A DNA stretch of 51,986 nt from Flavobacteriales bacterium (lineage in GTDB: Bacteria > Bacteroidota > Bacteroidia > CAIKAF01). The first letter of the stretch is position 1, and the number at the start of each line of letters is the position of its first letter. Below, piece by piece: positions 32,246-40,119 of the stretch. Where the stretch lies: NCBI GenBank assembly GCA_025451235.1, contig JANWKT010000025.1:120201-172186 (forward strand), read 5' to 3'. Made by a program: the position numbers and the translations under genes. The notes beneath the pieces were generated by a model, which saw only the letters and a program-made list of their open reading frames with translations, searched no databases and was not told where the DNA came from.

Positions 32246-32440
32246 ATGAAAATACTTAAAGCAATTATTCCAATACTATTGAGCCTGGTAATTATTCTTA
32301 ACCTAACCTCCTGCTTTTTGGTAGTTAGACAAGATAACGGAAAGCATAAAGGATGGTATAAAAACCCACACAATCCACATAACCCGAGTAAGGTCACCAT
32401 CATAAAACCAGGAAACGGACATGGTAAGCACCATAAATAA
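32246..32440 (+). CDS. Small lipoprotein, Asn/His/Lys-rich
   Basis: This 64-residue protein has a signal ending in LNLTSC (about Cys23). The mature region is very basic and His/Asn/Pro-rich: KHKGWYKNPHNPHNP and PGNGHGKHHK. Similar tiny Bacteroidota lipoproteins are sometimes labelled quinol oxidase subunit 4 by automatic annotation, which is not supported here. Its promoter belongs to the shared stress regulon, so it is likely an envelope stress protein, perhaps metal-binding through its histidines. Confidence 0.75.
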   Translation: MKILKAIIPILLSLVIILNLTSCFLVVRQDNGKHKGWYKNPHNPHNPSKVTIIKPGNGHGKHHK

Positions 32441-32460
32441 TTACGAATGGTATCTTAAAA

Positions 32461-32503
32461 AAAGAAAGCAGTAAATTTTGGATTTACTGCTTTCTTTTTT
32501 TAA
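32461..32503. terminator. Bidirectional terminator between convergent genes
   Basis: AAAGAAAGCAGTAAAT and its complement ATTTACTGCTTTCTTT flank a five-base loop, with a T run on the plus strand and A-rich sequence on the other side. Confidence 0.85.
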
Positions 32504-32511
32504 GAAGTTTA

Positions 32512-34209
32512 TTACATCTCTACTTTTAAATTTTTAGCAGGCACCTTCAGGATTATCTTTTTCATACTTTCAAAAAAGAACTCCCATATCAGATTGGCAA
32601 ATGGTTGCCTTCTTTTTCTTTCTACATAAATATGATCAGCGATCACTTCTTTTTTACCCATTTTGTTATGTGACCTAACGGCAACCAGGTTGGCAAAGAA
32701 GGATATAAATCCTTGTTTTTTTGTTTTATGTGTTTTTGCATCTACCCCTAATATTTCAATCTTCAGGTCATGATATAAAATCCTTGCAACACCGGTTATC
32801 CCTTTATGATTACCTCTAAATTTAACGTGGCCTTCATCAATGGTAAGGCTTTTAAGTTCTATGTTTGCGAAAGGGATAAAAATGGTATTTAACTCATTTG
32901 CCTTCATGGACCCCAGGTCTGCAGAGGCGGTATAAGCACCTTCAGGGGACGCCAGATCAAAATCAAATTTAACCTTCAATCTTCCATGTGTAAGAAAAAA
33001 ACCATGAAGATCCATTTTGCAATGGCTATTTTTCTCAATATCCTCCTTCTTATTGGTAATGTTAGAAATACTGCCTGTTACATGACTGAAATAAGCATCT
33101 CCGGTTTTTAATGATAGTTTTTGTCTTTCTATATAGTGTATTTCGGCATCCTCCAACAACATCAATGGCACCCTTACTATAAAAGGTGCAGCTAACAATG
33201 CTTCGTTGGGGTATTTACCTAGTTGGGAGGTAGTATCGTAATGAGCAGTGCGATCCCTATGTATATTAAGAATAGGTTTTTTTAGAATAATGGTGTCAAA
33301 ACATAGTTCATTTTCAGTGAAAATTTTTTCTATCTGAAAATTGATAGCTGTCAAATCAGGTATACTTGCTTCAAAAATATCCACCTGCATTCCATGCTTC
33401 CTGGTAAACGCTATTGGCGTGATGGTAGGTTGAAGGTCCAAATTTTTCGATATGACCTTCTTTAAAAAAGAAGAATAGCTCAAACTATCGATCTTAAGAT
33501 GATATAAAGAATCAGGGGTGAAGTAATTGAGTCCAACCAGCCTGATGGCTATATCCTCTGTAAATAAGATCCTCGATGAATTTGCGGCCCCAATGCTATC
33601 AATACGTATATGCTGAAGTTTTACTGAGCAATCCTGGTAAGCCAACGAAACGTCCTTTTTATCCTCCGAATGACGATAGGAAAATTTAATTTTGTTTAAT
33701 AAAATCTCGTTCACATAAATCCCATTGATCACGGGTTTCATCATCCTCCAAAGTGATTCTTCGGATGGAGCAGCTTTTTTCTTTTCTTTAAATTGCCTGC
33801 ACATAGCAATGGCCGCACTATCCACTTCAATGGCATCGATCCTTATTTTTTTTGAAAAGATCAAGGGAAATACCTGAAGGCCCTTGATAGACCCTTTGAG
33901 CATTTTCAACTCAAAGGTAATGTTCGGAAGGCGACCAGACAATTTTTGCTCCCGGTATTTTACACTATCCACTGAAATATTCACACCCTCAACAGAAACC
34001 TTACCCAACCATAGGTTAACAGAGATCTTATCAATGGAACATGAATATAAGCTATCCGATCCATTTACCACCATATGATGGATCTTGTTACGAATGAGAT
34101 TCGGTACATACCGGTTTAAACAAAATATTCCTGTAACCAATAAAACAACAAGTCCCAAACCCGTCCATGCTCCAACCCGGATAAATTTTCTTAGTTTTGA
34201 TTTTCCCAT
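32512..34209 (-). CDS. AsmA/DUF748-like envelope protein
   Basis: One N-terminal membrane helix (WTGLGLVVLLVTGIFCL, residues about 14-30) precedes a long strand-rich region with AsmA-type repeats. These include LWLGKVSVEGVNISVDSVKY, IRIDAIEVDSAAIAM, ALLAAPFIVRVPLMLLEDAEIHY and LKSLTIDEGHVKFRGNHKGI. AsmA-like proteins bridge the periplasm and influence lipid transport to the outer membrane. It is the last gene of a minus-strand operon and starts six bases after the AI-2E family gene. Confidence 0.7.
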   Translation of the reverse strand: MGKSKLRKFIRVGAWTGLGLVVLLVTGIFCLNRYVPNLIRNKIHHMVVNGSDSLYSCSIDKISVNLWLGKVSVEGVNISVDSVKYREQKLSGRLPNITFELKMLKGSIKGLQVFPLIFSKKIRIDAIEVDSAAIAMCRQFKEKKKAAPSEESLWRMMKPVINGIYVNEILLNKIKFSYRHSEDKKDVSLAYQDCSVKLQHIRIDSIGAANSSRILFTEDIAIRLVGLNYFTPDSLYHLKIDSLSYSSFLKKVISKNLDLQPTITPIAFTRKHGMQVDIFEASIPDLTAINFQIEKIFTENELCFDTIILKKPILNIHRDRTAHYDTTSQLGKYPNEALLAAPFIVRVPLMLLEDAEIHYIERQKLSLKTGDAYFSHVTGSISNITNKKEDIEKNSHCKMDLHGFFLTHGRLKVKFDFDLASPEGAYTASADLGSMKANELNTIFIPFANIELKSLTIDEGHVKFRGNHKGITGVARILYHDLKIEILGVDAKTHKTKKQGFISFFANLVAVRSHNKMGKKEVIADHIYVERKRRQPFANLIWEFFFESMKKIILKVPAKNLKVEM

Positions 34210-34215
34210 GTTGGA

Positions 34216-35310
34216 TTATTTTTTAAACCTTATTTTTTTGATAAAAGAGAACTTGGAAGTAGTAGGAACAATATTACCCAACAGGAATCCCCATGGTTTT
34301 AGAGGTTCAATATGATCGAAAATTACCTTGATAATCCCAATTAATGGAATGGAAAGGAACATACCGGGAACTCCCCAAATAGCTCCTCCAACCAAAACGG
34401 CTATAATGGACACCAACGCATTTATTTTTACCCTGGAAGCCACTATCTTAGGGGAGATATAATGATTATCGATGAACTGAGTGAATATATAAATGATCAA
34501 AACCAACCCAGGATATACTAAGGAGTCTTTGGTTACAAATGCAATGATCATGGGTAGCCCGATTGCAATCACTCCCCCAATATATGGAATGATATTGAGA
34601 ATAGCTCCGGTAATTCCGAGTATGATGGCATAATCAATTCCAAGTATTAAGAGTCCCGTAGAATTCAAGACCGCCATAATGACCATTTCGAAGAAAAGCC
34701 CCACTAAATAAGTTTGAATAATTTTTTTAGTTTTTGTCAATACTTCCGTAACTGCTATATGATGCTCTAACTTGAAAAGTTTACTGATAAACTCCAGCAG
34801 TAATGGTTTATAGTAGAGTATCATGAATAAGTAAACAGGCAGTAATAACCCAATTACGATCATTTTACCAGCTTCTGCAAGGGTCGCTCCGATTGCAAAA
34901 TTACTAATGGCTTTGCTTTGAGTTTCAGCAATCCAAGTATTTATTTTTGCTTCCTTGACTTTAAAAGTTTTGGAAACCCAATGAACCAGCTCAGCACTTT
35001 TCACATCTATTTTTTGTTGTAATTGCGGATACGAGTCACTAAACATTGTAATTTGCGCAGAAACAGTATAAAAAATTCCAATCACTATAACCAATGACAA
35101 GGTTACTGCAATTGAAATAGAAAGAATTTTATTTATCTTCTTACGAATAAGGAAATTCACCAAGGGATTTAGTAAAATAGCAAGAATGGTTGCGTACAGA
35201 AGAGGCACTATAATATGCTGGCCAATCTTCATGGTAAATACAAATGCAAAAATACAGATAGAAACAAGTGCTACCTTAGCATAAAAGGGTATTTTATAGG
35301 AGGCGTTCAT
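34216..35310 (-). CDS. AI-2E/PerM family transporter
   Basis: The 364-residue protein has about eight membrane helices. A long amphipathic region follows the second pair (SAQITMFSDSYPQLQQKIDVKSAEL). The family motif GIDYAIILGITGAILNIIPYIGGVIAIGLPM and the C-terminal SPKIVASRVKINALVSIIAVLVGGAIWGVPGMFLSIPLIGIIKV are present. Family members have been linked to AI-2 export or Na+/H+ exchange; substrate uncertain. Its start is one base from the upstream stop, within the CsbD-led operon. Confidence 0.92.
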   Translation of the reverse strand: MNASYKIPFYAKVALVSICIFAFVFTMKIGQHIIVPLLYATILAILLNPLVNFLIRKKINKILSISIAVTLSLVIVIGIFYTVSAQITMFSDSYPQLQQKIDVKSAELVHWVSKTFKVKEAKINTWIAETQSKAISNFAIGATLAEAGKMIVIGLLLPVYLFMILYYKPLLLEFISKLFKLEHHIAVTEVLTKTKKIIQTYLVGLFFEMVIMAVLNSTGLLILGIDYAIILGITGAILNIIPYIGGVIAIGLPMIIAFVTKDSLVYPGLVLIIYIFTQFIDNHYISPKIVASRVKINALVSIIAVLVGGAIWGVPGMFLSIPLIGIIKVIFDHIEPLKPWGFLLGNIVPTTSKFSFIKKIRFKK

Positions 35311-35311
35311 A

Positions 35312-35704
35312 TTATTCTTTGGAAATCATATATTCGTATAATAATTTTTTGAAAATTTTCTTTTCAATAATACTTGTTGTTACAGAACTATTGTCAACAG
35401 CCTTCTTAATGGTCTTTATTAAAAGTATTTCTGATAACTCAGCTTCCGTCACGGCCTTTTTCGGAGTAAATAGCTTTTTAGTAACAAATCCGGTAATGTA
35501 TCCAAAAACCGTCTTGATCATTTCTGTCTTTAGGTCAGGTGATCGTTTAATGTCCTTCATCAGGCTTACAAGAAGATTAGCCGGTCCGAGGCTGGTACAA
35601 GTTGACTGAAAATCTTCTTTAACACGTCTTTCTGCGTGCTCTTTTTCAGCTTCCTTCATCAGAATAAATTTCTTTAGCTGACTTGAGGTTTTCGGCTTTT
35701 CCAT
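35312..35704 (-). CDS. Conserved hypothetical protein in the stress operon
   Basis: This 130-residue protein has no signal. It has a charged helical N-terminus (KKFILMKEAEKEHAERRVKEDF) and a possible amphipathic segment (MIKTVFGYITGFVTKKLF). I do not recognise a family. It overlaps the holin-X gene by 31 bases and the next gene starts one base later, so it is translated with membrane partners and may bind the membrane face. Confidence 0.7.
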   Translation of the reverse strand: MEKPKTSSQLKKFILMKEAEKEHAERRVKEDFQSTCTSLGPANLLVSLMKDIKRSPDLKTEMIKTVFGYITGFVTKKLFTPKKAVTEAELSEILLIKTIKKAVDNSSVTTSIIEKKIFKKLLYEYMISKE

Positions 35705-36054
35705 GGTAATTCAATATTTAATGCATATCTAATAATGGAATTTTTGATCGGTGCTTTCGCCAGGAGGTTTCCAAATAAATACAGCGCAAGACCTATCAGT
35801 CCATAAAATCCTCCAAGGATAAAAAACCCAAAGGAGGTTTTTCCCAATGCTTCGCCTATCCAAAGGGCGGTAGCAATATTCAACATAATAAAAAATAAGA
35901 CCACAAAAGGAATAATAATAATCCGTGAAAACAGTTTGGCAACTCCATCAGCCGCCTTATCAATGGCTTTCAGCTTATATAGTTCTACGCTTGTACGAAC
36001 ATAATGTTCAGTACTGTCTACAAGCGATTTGATCTTCAATACTTGATCTTCCAT
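35674..36054 (-). CDS. Phage holin / Holin-X family membrane protein
   Basis: This 126-residue protein has an N-terminal amphipathic helix (LVDSTEHYVRTSVELYKLKAIDKAADGVAKLFSRI). Two membrane helices (IIIPFVVLFFIMLNIATALWIG and FGFFILGGFYGLIGLALYLFG) and a short basic tail follow. This is the Holin-X/DUF1469 pattern, which in Bacteroidota usually occurs with YtxH proteins in stress clusters and not in phages. The order YtxH then holin-X is seen here. Confidence 0.85.
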   Translation of the reverse strand: MEDQVLKIKSLVDSTEHYVRTSVELYKLKAIDKAADGVAKLFSRIIIIPFVVLFFIMLNIATALWIGEALGKTSFGFFILGGFYGLIGLALYLFGNLLAKAPIKNSIIRYALNIELPWKSRKPQVS

Positions 36055-36096
36055 AATATTAATTATTAGAGTATATTGGTGAAAATGTAGCTATGG

Positions 36097-36348
36097 CTAT
36101 TTTTTGTGGCCATCCAAAATCAAATGACCTGCTTTCTCCCTGGCATTTTGCACTTCTTTCTTCACTTCGTCCAGCAGTGTTTTGAACCTTTCTTCCAGTT
36201 CGTCCTTTAAATCATCCGTTTTACCAACGATTTTTTTCCGGGTTTTGCTTCCTTTATTAGGGGCCAGAAGAATTCCTAATGCACCACCTACCGCAACACC
36301 TACCAATAAGGCACCTACCATTTTAATTGTTTGATTTGAATTTTCCAT
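36097..36348 (-). CDS. YtxH domain protein
   Basis: The YtxH signature is clear. An N-terminal membrane helix GALLVGVAVGGALGILLAPNKGSKTRKKI is followed by a charged amphipathic helix (DDLKDELEERFKTLLDEVKKEVQNAREKAG). At 83 residues it has normal length. YtxH proteins are general stress proteins in Bacillus. It is co-transcribed with the lmo0937-type and holin-X genes. Confidence 0.92.
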   Translation of the reverse strand: MENSNQTIKMVGALLVGVAVGGALGILLAPNKGSKTRKKIVGKTDDLKDELEERFKTLLDEVKKEVQNAREKAGHLILDGHKK

Positions 36349-36379
36349 TGTTCTATTTTTTTTAATTGTTTGTGTAACC

Positions 36380-36535
36380 CTAGGATATTTTTCTACCCTG
36401 GATAATTCTTAATATAACTGCAATAACTGCAATGATTAATAAGATGTGGATGATCCCTCCTGCATTATAACCTAAAAAGCCGACAGCCCAGGCGATAACA
36501 AGAATAATGGCTACTATATAAAGTATATTGCTCAT
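36380..36535 (-). CDS. lmo0937-family small membrane protein
   Basis: This 51-residue protein is MSNILYIVAIILVIAW..., with two hydrophobic helices joined by GFLGYNAGGIIH, and it ends IIQGRKIS. The G-Y-x-A-G-G-I-I-H hinge and the closing RxIQGRK are characteristic of the lmo0937 family, commonly found beside CsbD and YtxH in stress clusters. It lies in the same minus-strand run as those genes here. Confidence 0.85.
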   Translation of the reverse strand: MSNILYIVAIILVIAWAVGFLGYNAGGIIHILLIIAVIAVILRIIQGRKIS

Positions 36536-36567
36536 GGTTTTATTTTTTTATTGAATTAGAATATGCG

Positions 36568-36777
36568 TTATTTCTTTTTTGTTATATCCGAATCGGTATC
36601 TATTCCGGTTTTATCCGGGTTAACCTCCTTTTCGGGTTTATCAAATTTGCCAGGTTCTTTTCTCTTATGTGTTTTATCCGAATCAGTATCTGTACCCGAT
36701 TTATCCGCACCTGTATCCGGAACAATTGGTTGACCTGTTACAGTTGCATTCTTTACATATACCTTTTTTCTTTTCAT
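36568..36777 (-). CDS. Small hydrophilic repeat protein in the stress operon
   Basis: This 69-residue highly charged protein contains two copies of a DK-x-G-x-DTDSD motif (DKSGTDTDSDKTHK and DKTGIDTDSDITKK). It has no signal or membrane segment and is probably disordered. Acidic-repeat composition and stress-operon location recall hydrophilin-like protectants; this is inference. Confidence 0.6.
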   Translation of the reverse strand: MKRKKVYVKNATVTGQPIVPDTGADKSGTDTDSDKTHKRKEPGKFDKPEKEVNPDKTGIDTDSDITKKK

Positions 36778-36843
36778 CTACTTATTTTTTATATATTATA
36801 ACATTACCCGACTTATATTATATGGATAATTAAAGTAATCCAT

Positions 36844-37032
36844 TTATAGTTCAGAGATAAGCTTCTGAACCTCTTCCTTAGTTTTACCAAGTTTGATTTG
36901 CAATCTTGCTAACATCTCATCTAACTTCCCTTCTATCAATAAAACATCCTTATCAGTTAATAGTGCAAATTTTTGTTTAAGCTTGGCTTTTTGAAGATTC
37001 CAATTACGGGTTATTTCAGTGCTCTCTTTCAT
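36844..37032 (-). CDS. CsbD-like general stress protein
   Basis: I placed the start at the ATG at 37032 because the longer frame up to 37155 runs through the promoter. The 62-residue product NWNLQKAKLKQKFALLTDKDVLLIEGKLDEMLARLQIKLGKTKEEVQKLISEL matches the CsbD fold: a W-x-x-x-K-x-K-x-K opening, a DLxxxxGKxDEhxxxLQxKLG core and a C-terminal helix. CsbD is a sigma-B type stress marker in Bacillus. Here it heads the operon to AsmA and has a regulon promoter with a CATCTTTG -7 box. Confidence 0.85.
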   Translation of the reverse strand: MKESTEITRNWNLQKAKLKQKFALLTDKDVLLIEGKLDEMLARLQIKLGKTKEEVQKLISEL

Positions 37033-37067
37033 TGATGTTGATTTATTTGTATTAAAAGTTGTTTTAA

Positions 37068-37123
37068 CAAAGATGGTGTTTAAGCCGATAGTGCCTATTA
37101 CATAATCTATATAATAAATTGCA
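37068..37123 (-). promoter_or_regulatory. Shared regulon promoter, site 2 (CsbD operon)
   Basis: On the minus strand the left hexamer is TGCAAT and the right is TGTAAT, 21 bases apart. ATTATGTAA is followed by 25 bases and then CTTTG (37068-37072). It drives the CsbD-to-AsmA gene run. Confidence 0.8.
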
Positions 37124-37176
37124 CGATTCTTATGTCCTCCTAATTCAACGAGCAATAAATGACTGGTCTAAATATA

Positions 37177-37206
37177 AACAGCCAAGCACGTACATACTTG
37201 GCTGTT
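37177..37206 (-). terminator. Terminator of the 194-residue lipoprotein gene
   Basis: AACAGCCAAG and CTTGGCTGTT form a ten-base stem with a ten-base loop. On the minus strand it is followed by TTTATATTT. Confidence 0.75.
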
Positions 37207-37238
37207 GACATCTTCATGACTCTTTAGGTGGATGTAAC

Positions 37239-37823
37239 CTAAATGAGACCTACGAGACCTAAAATAAGTATGATAAACCCTGCAAGTATACACAGTGCAC
37301 CAAAGGTCCAGAATAACCACCAAAATCCGCCATATATAAACACTGAAAGGAAAATACCGATCAGCAATAATATAAAGCCAACCACAAATAAAATCACCAT
37401 GATTCGAACCCAACCACTCAAGGCGTTTTTTTCAACCTGCTGTGCTTTGAAGATTTTATGTGGAGTTTTTATAAGATCAGAAAATAGATTTAAAGGCGTT
37501 TTGCTTTTAGTATAGTTAGCACTTGCTTCAGATGGCAATTTTTGGTCATTCATATTTTCAACATACGAGATATCGGTGTTCACCCGATTTTTGGTAGAAT
37601 CTACAGCTAGCGTATGTTCCGCTTTTTTATCTTCCATTCCTTCGGCCCATGGTATGGCGGCGAGTTCTGCTGGTTCTTCTATTTCGTTATTTGGGTATGT
37701 TGAGTTCTGCTTGTCTACCCTTACCCGAGGATTGTTATAATGCCAAGTAGAGCACGAGGAAAGGATGAAAGTTAAACTTATCAAGCCTATTACTGCTTTT
37801 GTGATTGTAAAATTCCGTATCAT
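37239..37823 (-). CDS. Lipoprotein with two C-terminal membrane helices
   Basis: The frame reaches a TTG at 37847, but that codon lies inside the -7 box of the regulon promoter, so the ATG at 37823 (MIRNFTITK) is the start. The signal ends in FILSSC. A hydrophilic middle (residues about 30-120) is followed by two long hydrophobic helices joined by a short turn (VRIMVILFVVGFILLLIGIFLSVFIYGGFWWLFWTFGALCILAGFIILILGLVGLI). I do not recognise the family; it is an envelope protein of the stress regulon. Confidence 0.75.
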   Translation of the reverse strand: MIRNFTITKAVIGLISLTFILSSCSTWHYNNPRVRVDKQNSTYPNNEIEEPAELAAIPWAEGMEDKKAEHTLAVDSTKNRVNTDISYVENMNDQKLPSEASANYTKSKTPLNLFSDLIKTPHKIFKAQQVEKNALSGWVRIMVILFVVGFILLLIGIFLSVFIYGGFWWLFWTFGALCILAGFIILILGLVGLI

Positions 37824-37844
37824 AATTGTATTTTTAGATTTGAT

Positions 37845-37900
37845 CAAAGATGGTCACTCCCGAAGGAGTTGTTGTTACATAGTACATATAACAAGTTGCA
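37845..37900 (-). promoter_or_regulatory. Shared regulon promoter, site 3 (194-residue lipoprotein)
   Basis: The left hexamer TGCAAC and right TGTAAC are 21 bases apart. ACTATGTAA is followed by 25 bases and CTTTG (37845-37849). The spacer carries an ACTCC-CGAA-GGAGT hairpin. Confidence 0.8.
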
Positions 37901-37943
37901 TGATTCCCACTTTTAACCTCTGAATAGCCTGGGTTTCAATACG

Positions 37944-37977
37944 AAAAAGGTCAAAGCACTATTGCCCTGACCTTTTG
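37944..37977 (-). terminator. Terminator of the 539-residue DUF3494 gene
   Basis: AAAAGGTCA and TGACCTTTT form a nine-base stem with a 14-base loop, T-rich on the minus-strand side (TTTTTCG). Confidence 0.7.
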
Positions 37978-37990
37978 TAAGCTTATATAT

Positions 37991-39610
37991 TTACTGCTGA
38001 GAAATCAGCGTGCCTGTTTGTACTATTTTATTTTGATGGATCACTTTATAGAAATATATTCCGGAACTAAGATTATTAGTAGGAATAATGGTTGTTTGTT
38101 GGAGGATGATAGCATTCAGGATCTCCTGTCCAAAAACATTGTATATCCTTAATTCGGCTTCAGTTAATTGTGAAGGGTCGTTGATTTGTACCGTAGTGTA
38201 TTCAGTAAATGGATTAGGATAAATACTAACTACATTGGTAGTTCCTTCAATATCGGTGACACTTAAATTTGAGCAATTAAGAGGTATATTCGTAGCATCG
38301 ACAGTAACTGCCGAAGTGGATAGTGCCCCAACCGTTGTTAAGGCCCTGCCATCGATGGTAACACCGGTATTTAAATTGATTGCTCCGTTATTGCAAATAA
38401 TCGTTCCTTTGAATTCAGAATAATCGTTTATATCCAACGCTCCATCAATTTTCCAATAAACATTTCTTGACTTAGCTCCATTGATCAATAATACTTTTGA
38501 ATAAGTACTGGTGGAAACAGCCCCATTTATTTGAATAACAAAAACGGCATTTGAATCATTCAGCGCATTTAAATAAAGTGTATCGGTAAATGTAACTGCA
38601 CCATTCATAATATAAGTATGTGGTGTAAGTACCAGGTTACCCCCAAACTGAGCCGGGTATAATAACTCAATATCGGCTGGAAGCAGATTGAGGTAATTAT
38701 AGACAACTAATAAATCAGTTGCGCAAGCCGAGGTAGACCCATCGGGTATAGGATGGATGGTTCCTGTTATATTTAAAGCATTATAACCGGTAGTTAAACC
38801 ACTATTTGATCCAACATCTCCCGTAGCATAGGTAACACCTACATTCGTTGTTGGCCCGGTTGAAGAGAATAAAGCATAGCATGCTACCGAATTAAGAACT
38901 GGAGCAATCGGTCCTGTAAGAGCGGGACTTCCACATCCAATGGGCGTGTAAGCAAATACTCCATCAACAGTAACAGCTCCGGCTGTAGAAAGCACTCTTC
39001 CTTCAAGGGTGTCACCTGCGTTCATATTAATAGCTGCATTATTCGCTATAACTGTTCCTTTCATTGAAGTACCTGAGGCCATACTCACCAAACCTTCCAC
39101 TTTCCAATAAACATTACAGGCCAATGCTCCATTTATCAATTTTACTTTTGAGTTGGCATTCGTAGAAAGAGGTCCCTGGATTAGAATGATGAATACTGCA
39201 CCCGGGATACCTTGTGCATCCAATATTAGATCTAAATTCAAGGTGGCGGCAGCTGAAATGGAATAAACACCCGCTACGAGTGTTTGACCGTTTCCCAGCA
39301 AAGGCGCCGGAAAAAAAGTTGGTACTGTTGCATTTAATTGATTGTAGGCAATGAGCAGATCTGCTGTACACTGAGCACTCACTCCATCTGCCTCATGCAT
39401 ACCTCCATTCACGTTTCCAAAAAAAGTACATGAGCCGTTGTTAGTACCAACATTACCAGTTATCTGTGAAATACCAGAGTTACTTACTGCTCCATCGGTA
39501 CTAAACAAAACAAAATTAGCGGTTGTTCCTAAATTAGGGGCCTGTCCGAAATGTATATTCGGGATAGATAATAGGGCAATGGTTATAACAAAGGGTAATT
39601 TTCTTTTCAT
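37991..39610 (-). CDS. Secreted protein with two DUF3494 (ice-binding type) domains and T9SS sorting tail
   Basis: The signal peptide is followed by two DUF3494 modules. The first (about residues 25-225) has LGTTANFVLFSTDGAVSNSGISQITGNVGTN and AGDTLEGRVLSTAGAVTVDG. The second (about 240-440) has CYALFSSTGPTTNVGVTYATGDVGSNSG and NVYWKIDGALDINDYSEFKGTIICNNGAINLNTGVTIDGRALT. Each module has the G-x-V-x-x-N-x-x-V-x-W-x-V-x-G-A-x-x strand typical of the beta-solenoid. The end is a T9SS tail (IYPNPFTEYTTVQIND...SGIYFYKVIHQNKIVQTG). DUF3494 proteins bind ice or act as adhesins. Promoter site 4 belongs to the stress regulon. Confidence 0.9.
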   Translation of the reverse strand: MKRKLPFVITIALLSIPNIHFGQAPNLGTTANFVLFSTDGAVSNSGISQITGNVGTNNGSCTFFGNVNGGMHEADGVSAQCTADLLIAYNQLNATVPTFFPAPLLGNGQTLVAGVYSISAAATLNLDLILDAQGIPGAVFIILIQGPLSTNANSKVKLINGALACNVYWKVEGLVSMASGTSMKGTVIANNAAINMNAGDTLEGRVLSTAGAVTVDGVFAYTPIGCGSPALTGPIAPVLNSVACYALFSSTGPTTNVGVTYATGDVGSNSGLTTGYNALNITGTIHPIPDGSTSACATDLLVVYNYLNLLPADIELLYPAQFGGNLVLTPHTYIMNGAVTFTDTLYLNALNDSNAVFVIQINGAVSTSTYSKVLLINGAKSRNVYWKIDGALDINDYSEFKGTIICNNGAINLNTGVTIDGRALTTVGALSTSAVTVDATNIPLNCSNLSVTDIEGTTNVVSIYPNPFTEYTTVQINDPSQLTEAELRIYNVFGQEILNAIILQQTTIIPTNNLSSGIYFYKVIHQNKIVQTGTLISQQ

Positions 39611-39630
39611 ACGATATATTTTAGTTTGTT

Positions 39631-39646
39631 GTGAATTAGTTTCACA
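39631..39646. promoter_or_regulatory. Downstream dyad next to the -7 box (copy A)
   Basis: GTGAA-TTAGT-TTCAC, followed by A, is an inverted repeat just downstream of the -7 box. Related sequences lie at the same relative place in sites 5, 7 and 9. Confidence 0.55.
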
Positions 39647-39650
39647 GTTG

Positions 39651-39706
39651 TAAAGTTCGGTCCATTGCTAACCTTAAATCTTACATAACTTTAGAAATAA
39701 GTTACA
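39651..39706 (-). promoter_or_regulatory. Shared regulon promoter, site 4 (539-residue DUF3494 gene)
   Basis: The left hexamer TGTAAC and right TGTAAG are 21 bases apart. GTTATGTAA is followed by 25 bases and CTTTA (39651-39655). The TAACTT/AAGTTA inner dyad is complete. Confidence 0.85.
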
Positions 39707-39759
39707 TAGTTCTGTTTTTCAGACTACAAAAAACATTTTTAAAAAGATCAATAATGAGA

Positions 39760-39972
39760 TTAAGTGCCTGTAAATTTGGCATTTAAGAGCTCAAGTTTTA
39801 AATTTTCCTTATGAACTTCAGCGGTAAGTGCTGTATAACCTTTTGCCTTAATAGTCCCTTAGCTTCTATTGTCATAATTCCATGCTTCGTAAAGTACTAT
39901 AACTTGAGGATCAAGTTTTACGACTTCCACAAAATGCTGGCTCCCTTTTTTTTCTAGAGTGTTTGTTTCCAT
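39760..39972 (-). pseudogene. Small regulon gene with an in-frame stop codon
   Basis: From the ATG at 39972 the frame reads METNTLEKKGSQHFVEVVKLDP... for 37 codons, meets a TAA (39859-39861), then continues open and protein-like for 32 more codons (GTIKAKGYTALTAEVHKENLKLELL...) to a second TAA. The parts flow together as one small soluble protein of about 70 residues, so a recent nonsense change, or a short 37-residue product, is likely. It keeps a complete regulon promoter (site 5). I do not recognise the family. The rest of the 39707-40119 gap holds only this gene and its promoter. Confidence 0.55.
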
Positions 39973-39990
39973 CTTGTTTGTTTTTATGTT

Positions 39991-40006
39991 GCGAATTATT
40001 TTCACA
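39991..40006. promoter_or_regulatory. Downstream dyad next to the -7 box (copy B)
   Basis: GCGAA-TTATT-TTCAC, followed by A, differs from copy A at two positions and lies six bases downstream of the CTTTA box of site 5. Confidence 0.5.
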
Positions 40007-40012
40007 ATAGTG

Positions 40013-40068
40013 TAAAGTTCGAATAGTTAAGATAACTATGTGTTACATAACTTTAGAAATGAATTGTA
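40013..40068 (-). promoter_or_regulatory. Shared regulon promoter, site 5 (gene with in-frame stop)
   Basis: The left hexamer TACAAT and right TGTAAC are 21 bases apart. GTTATGTAA is followed by 25 bases and CTTTA (40013-40017). Confidence 0.8.
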
Positions 40069-40119
40069 CCATTCATGTACACCAAAGAGGCAGTTAAGCA
40101 AAAACTGTTGGGTCTTGCC

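Noticed and set aside
35674-36054. Evidence of a prophage from the holin-family protein
   Set aside because: No other phage gene is nearby, and Holin-X proteins with YtxH and CsbD are typical of stress clusters.
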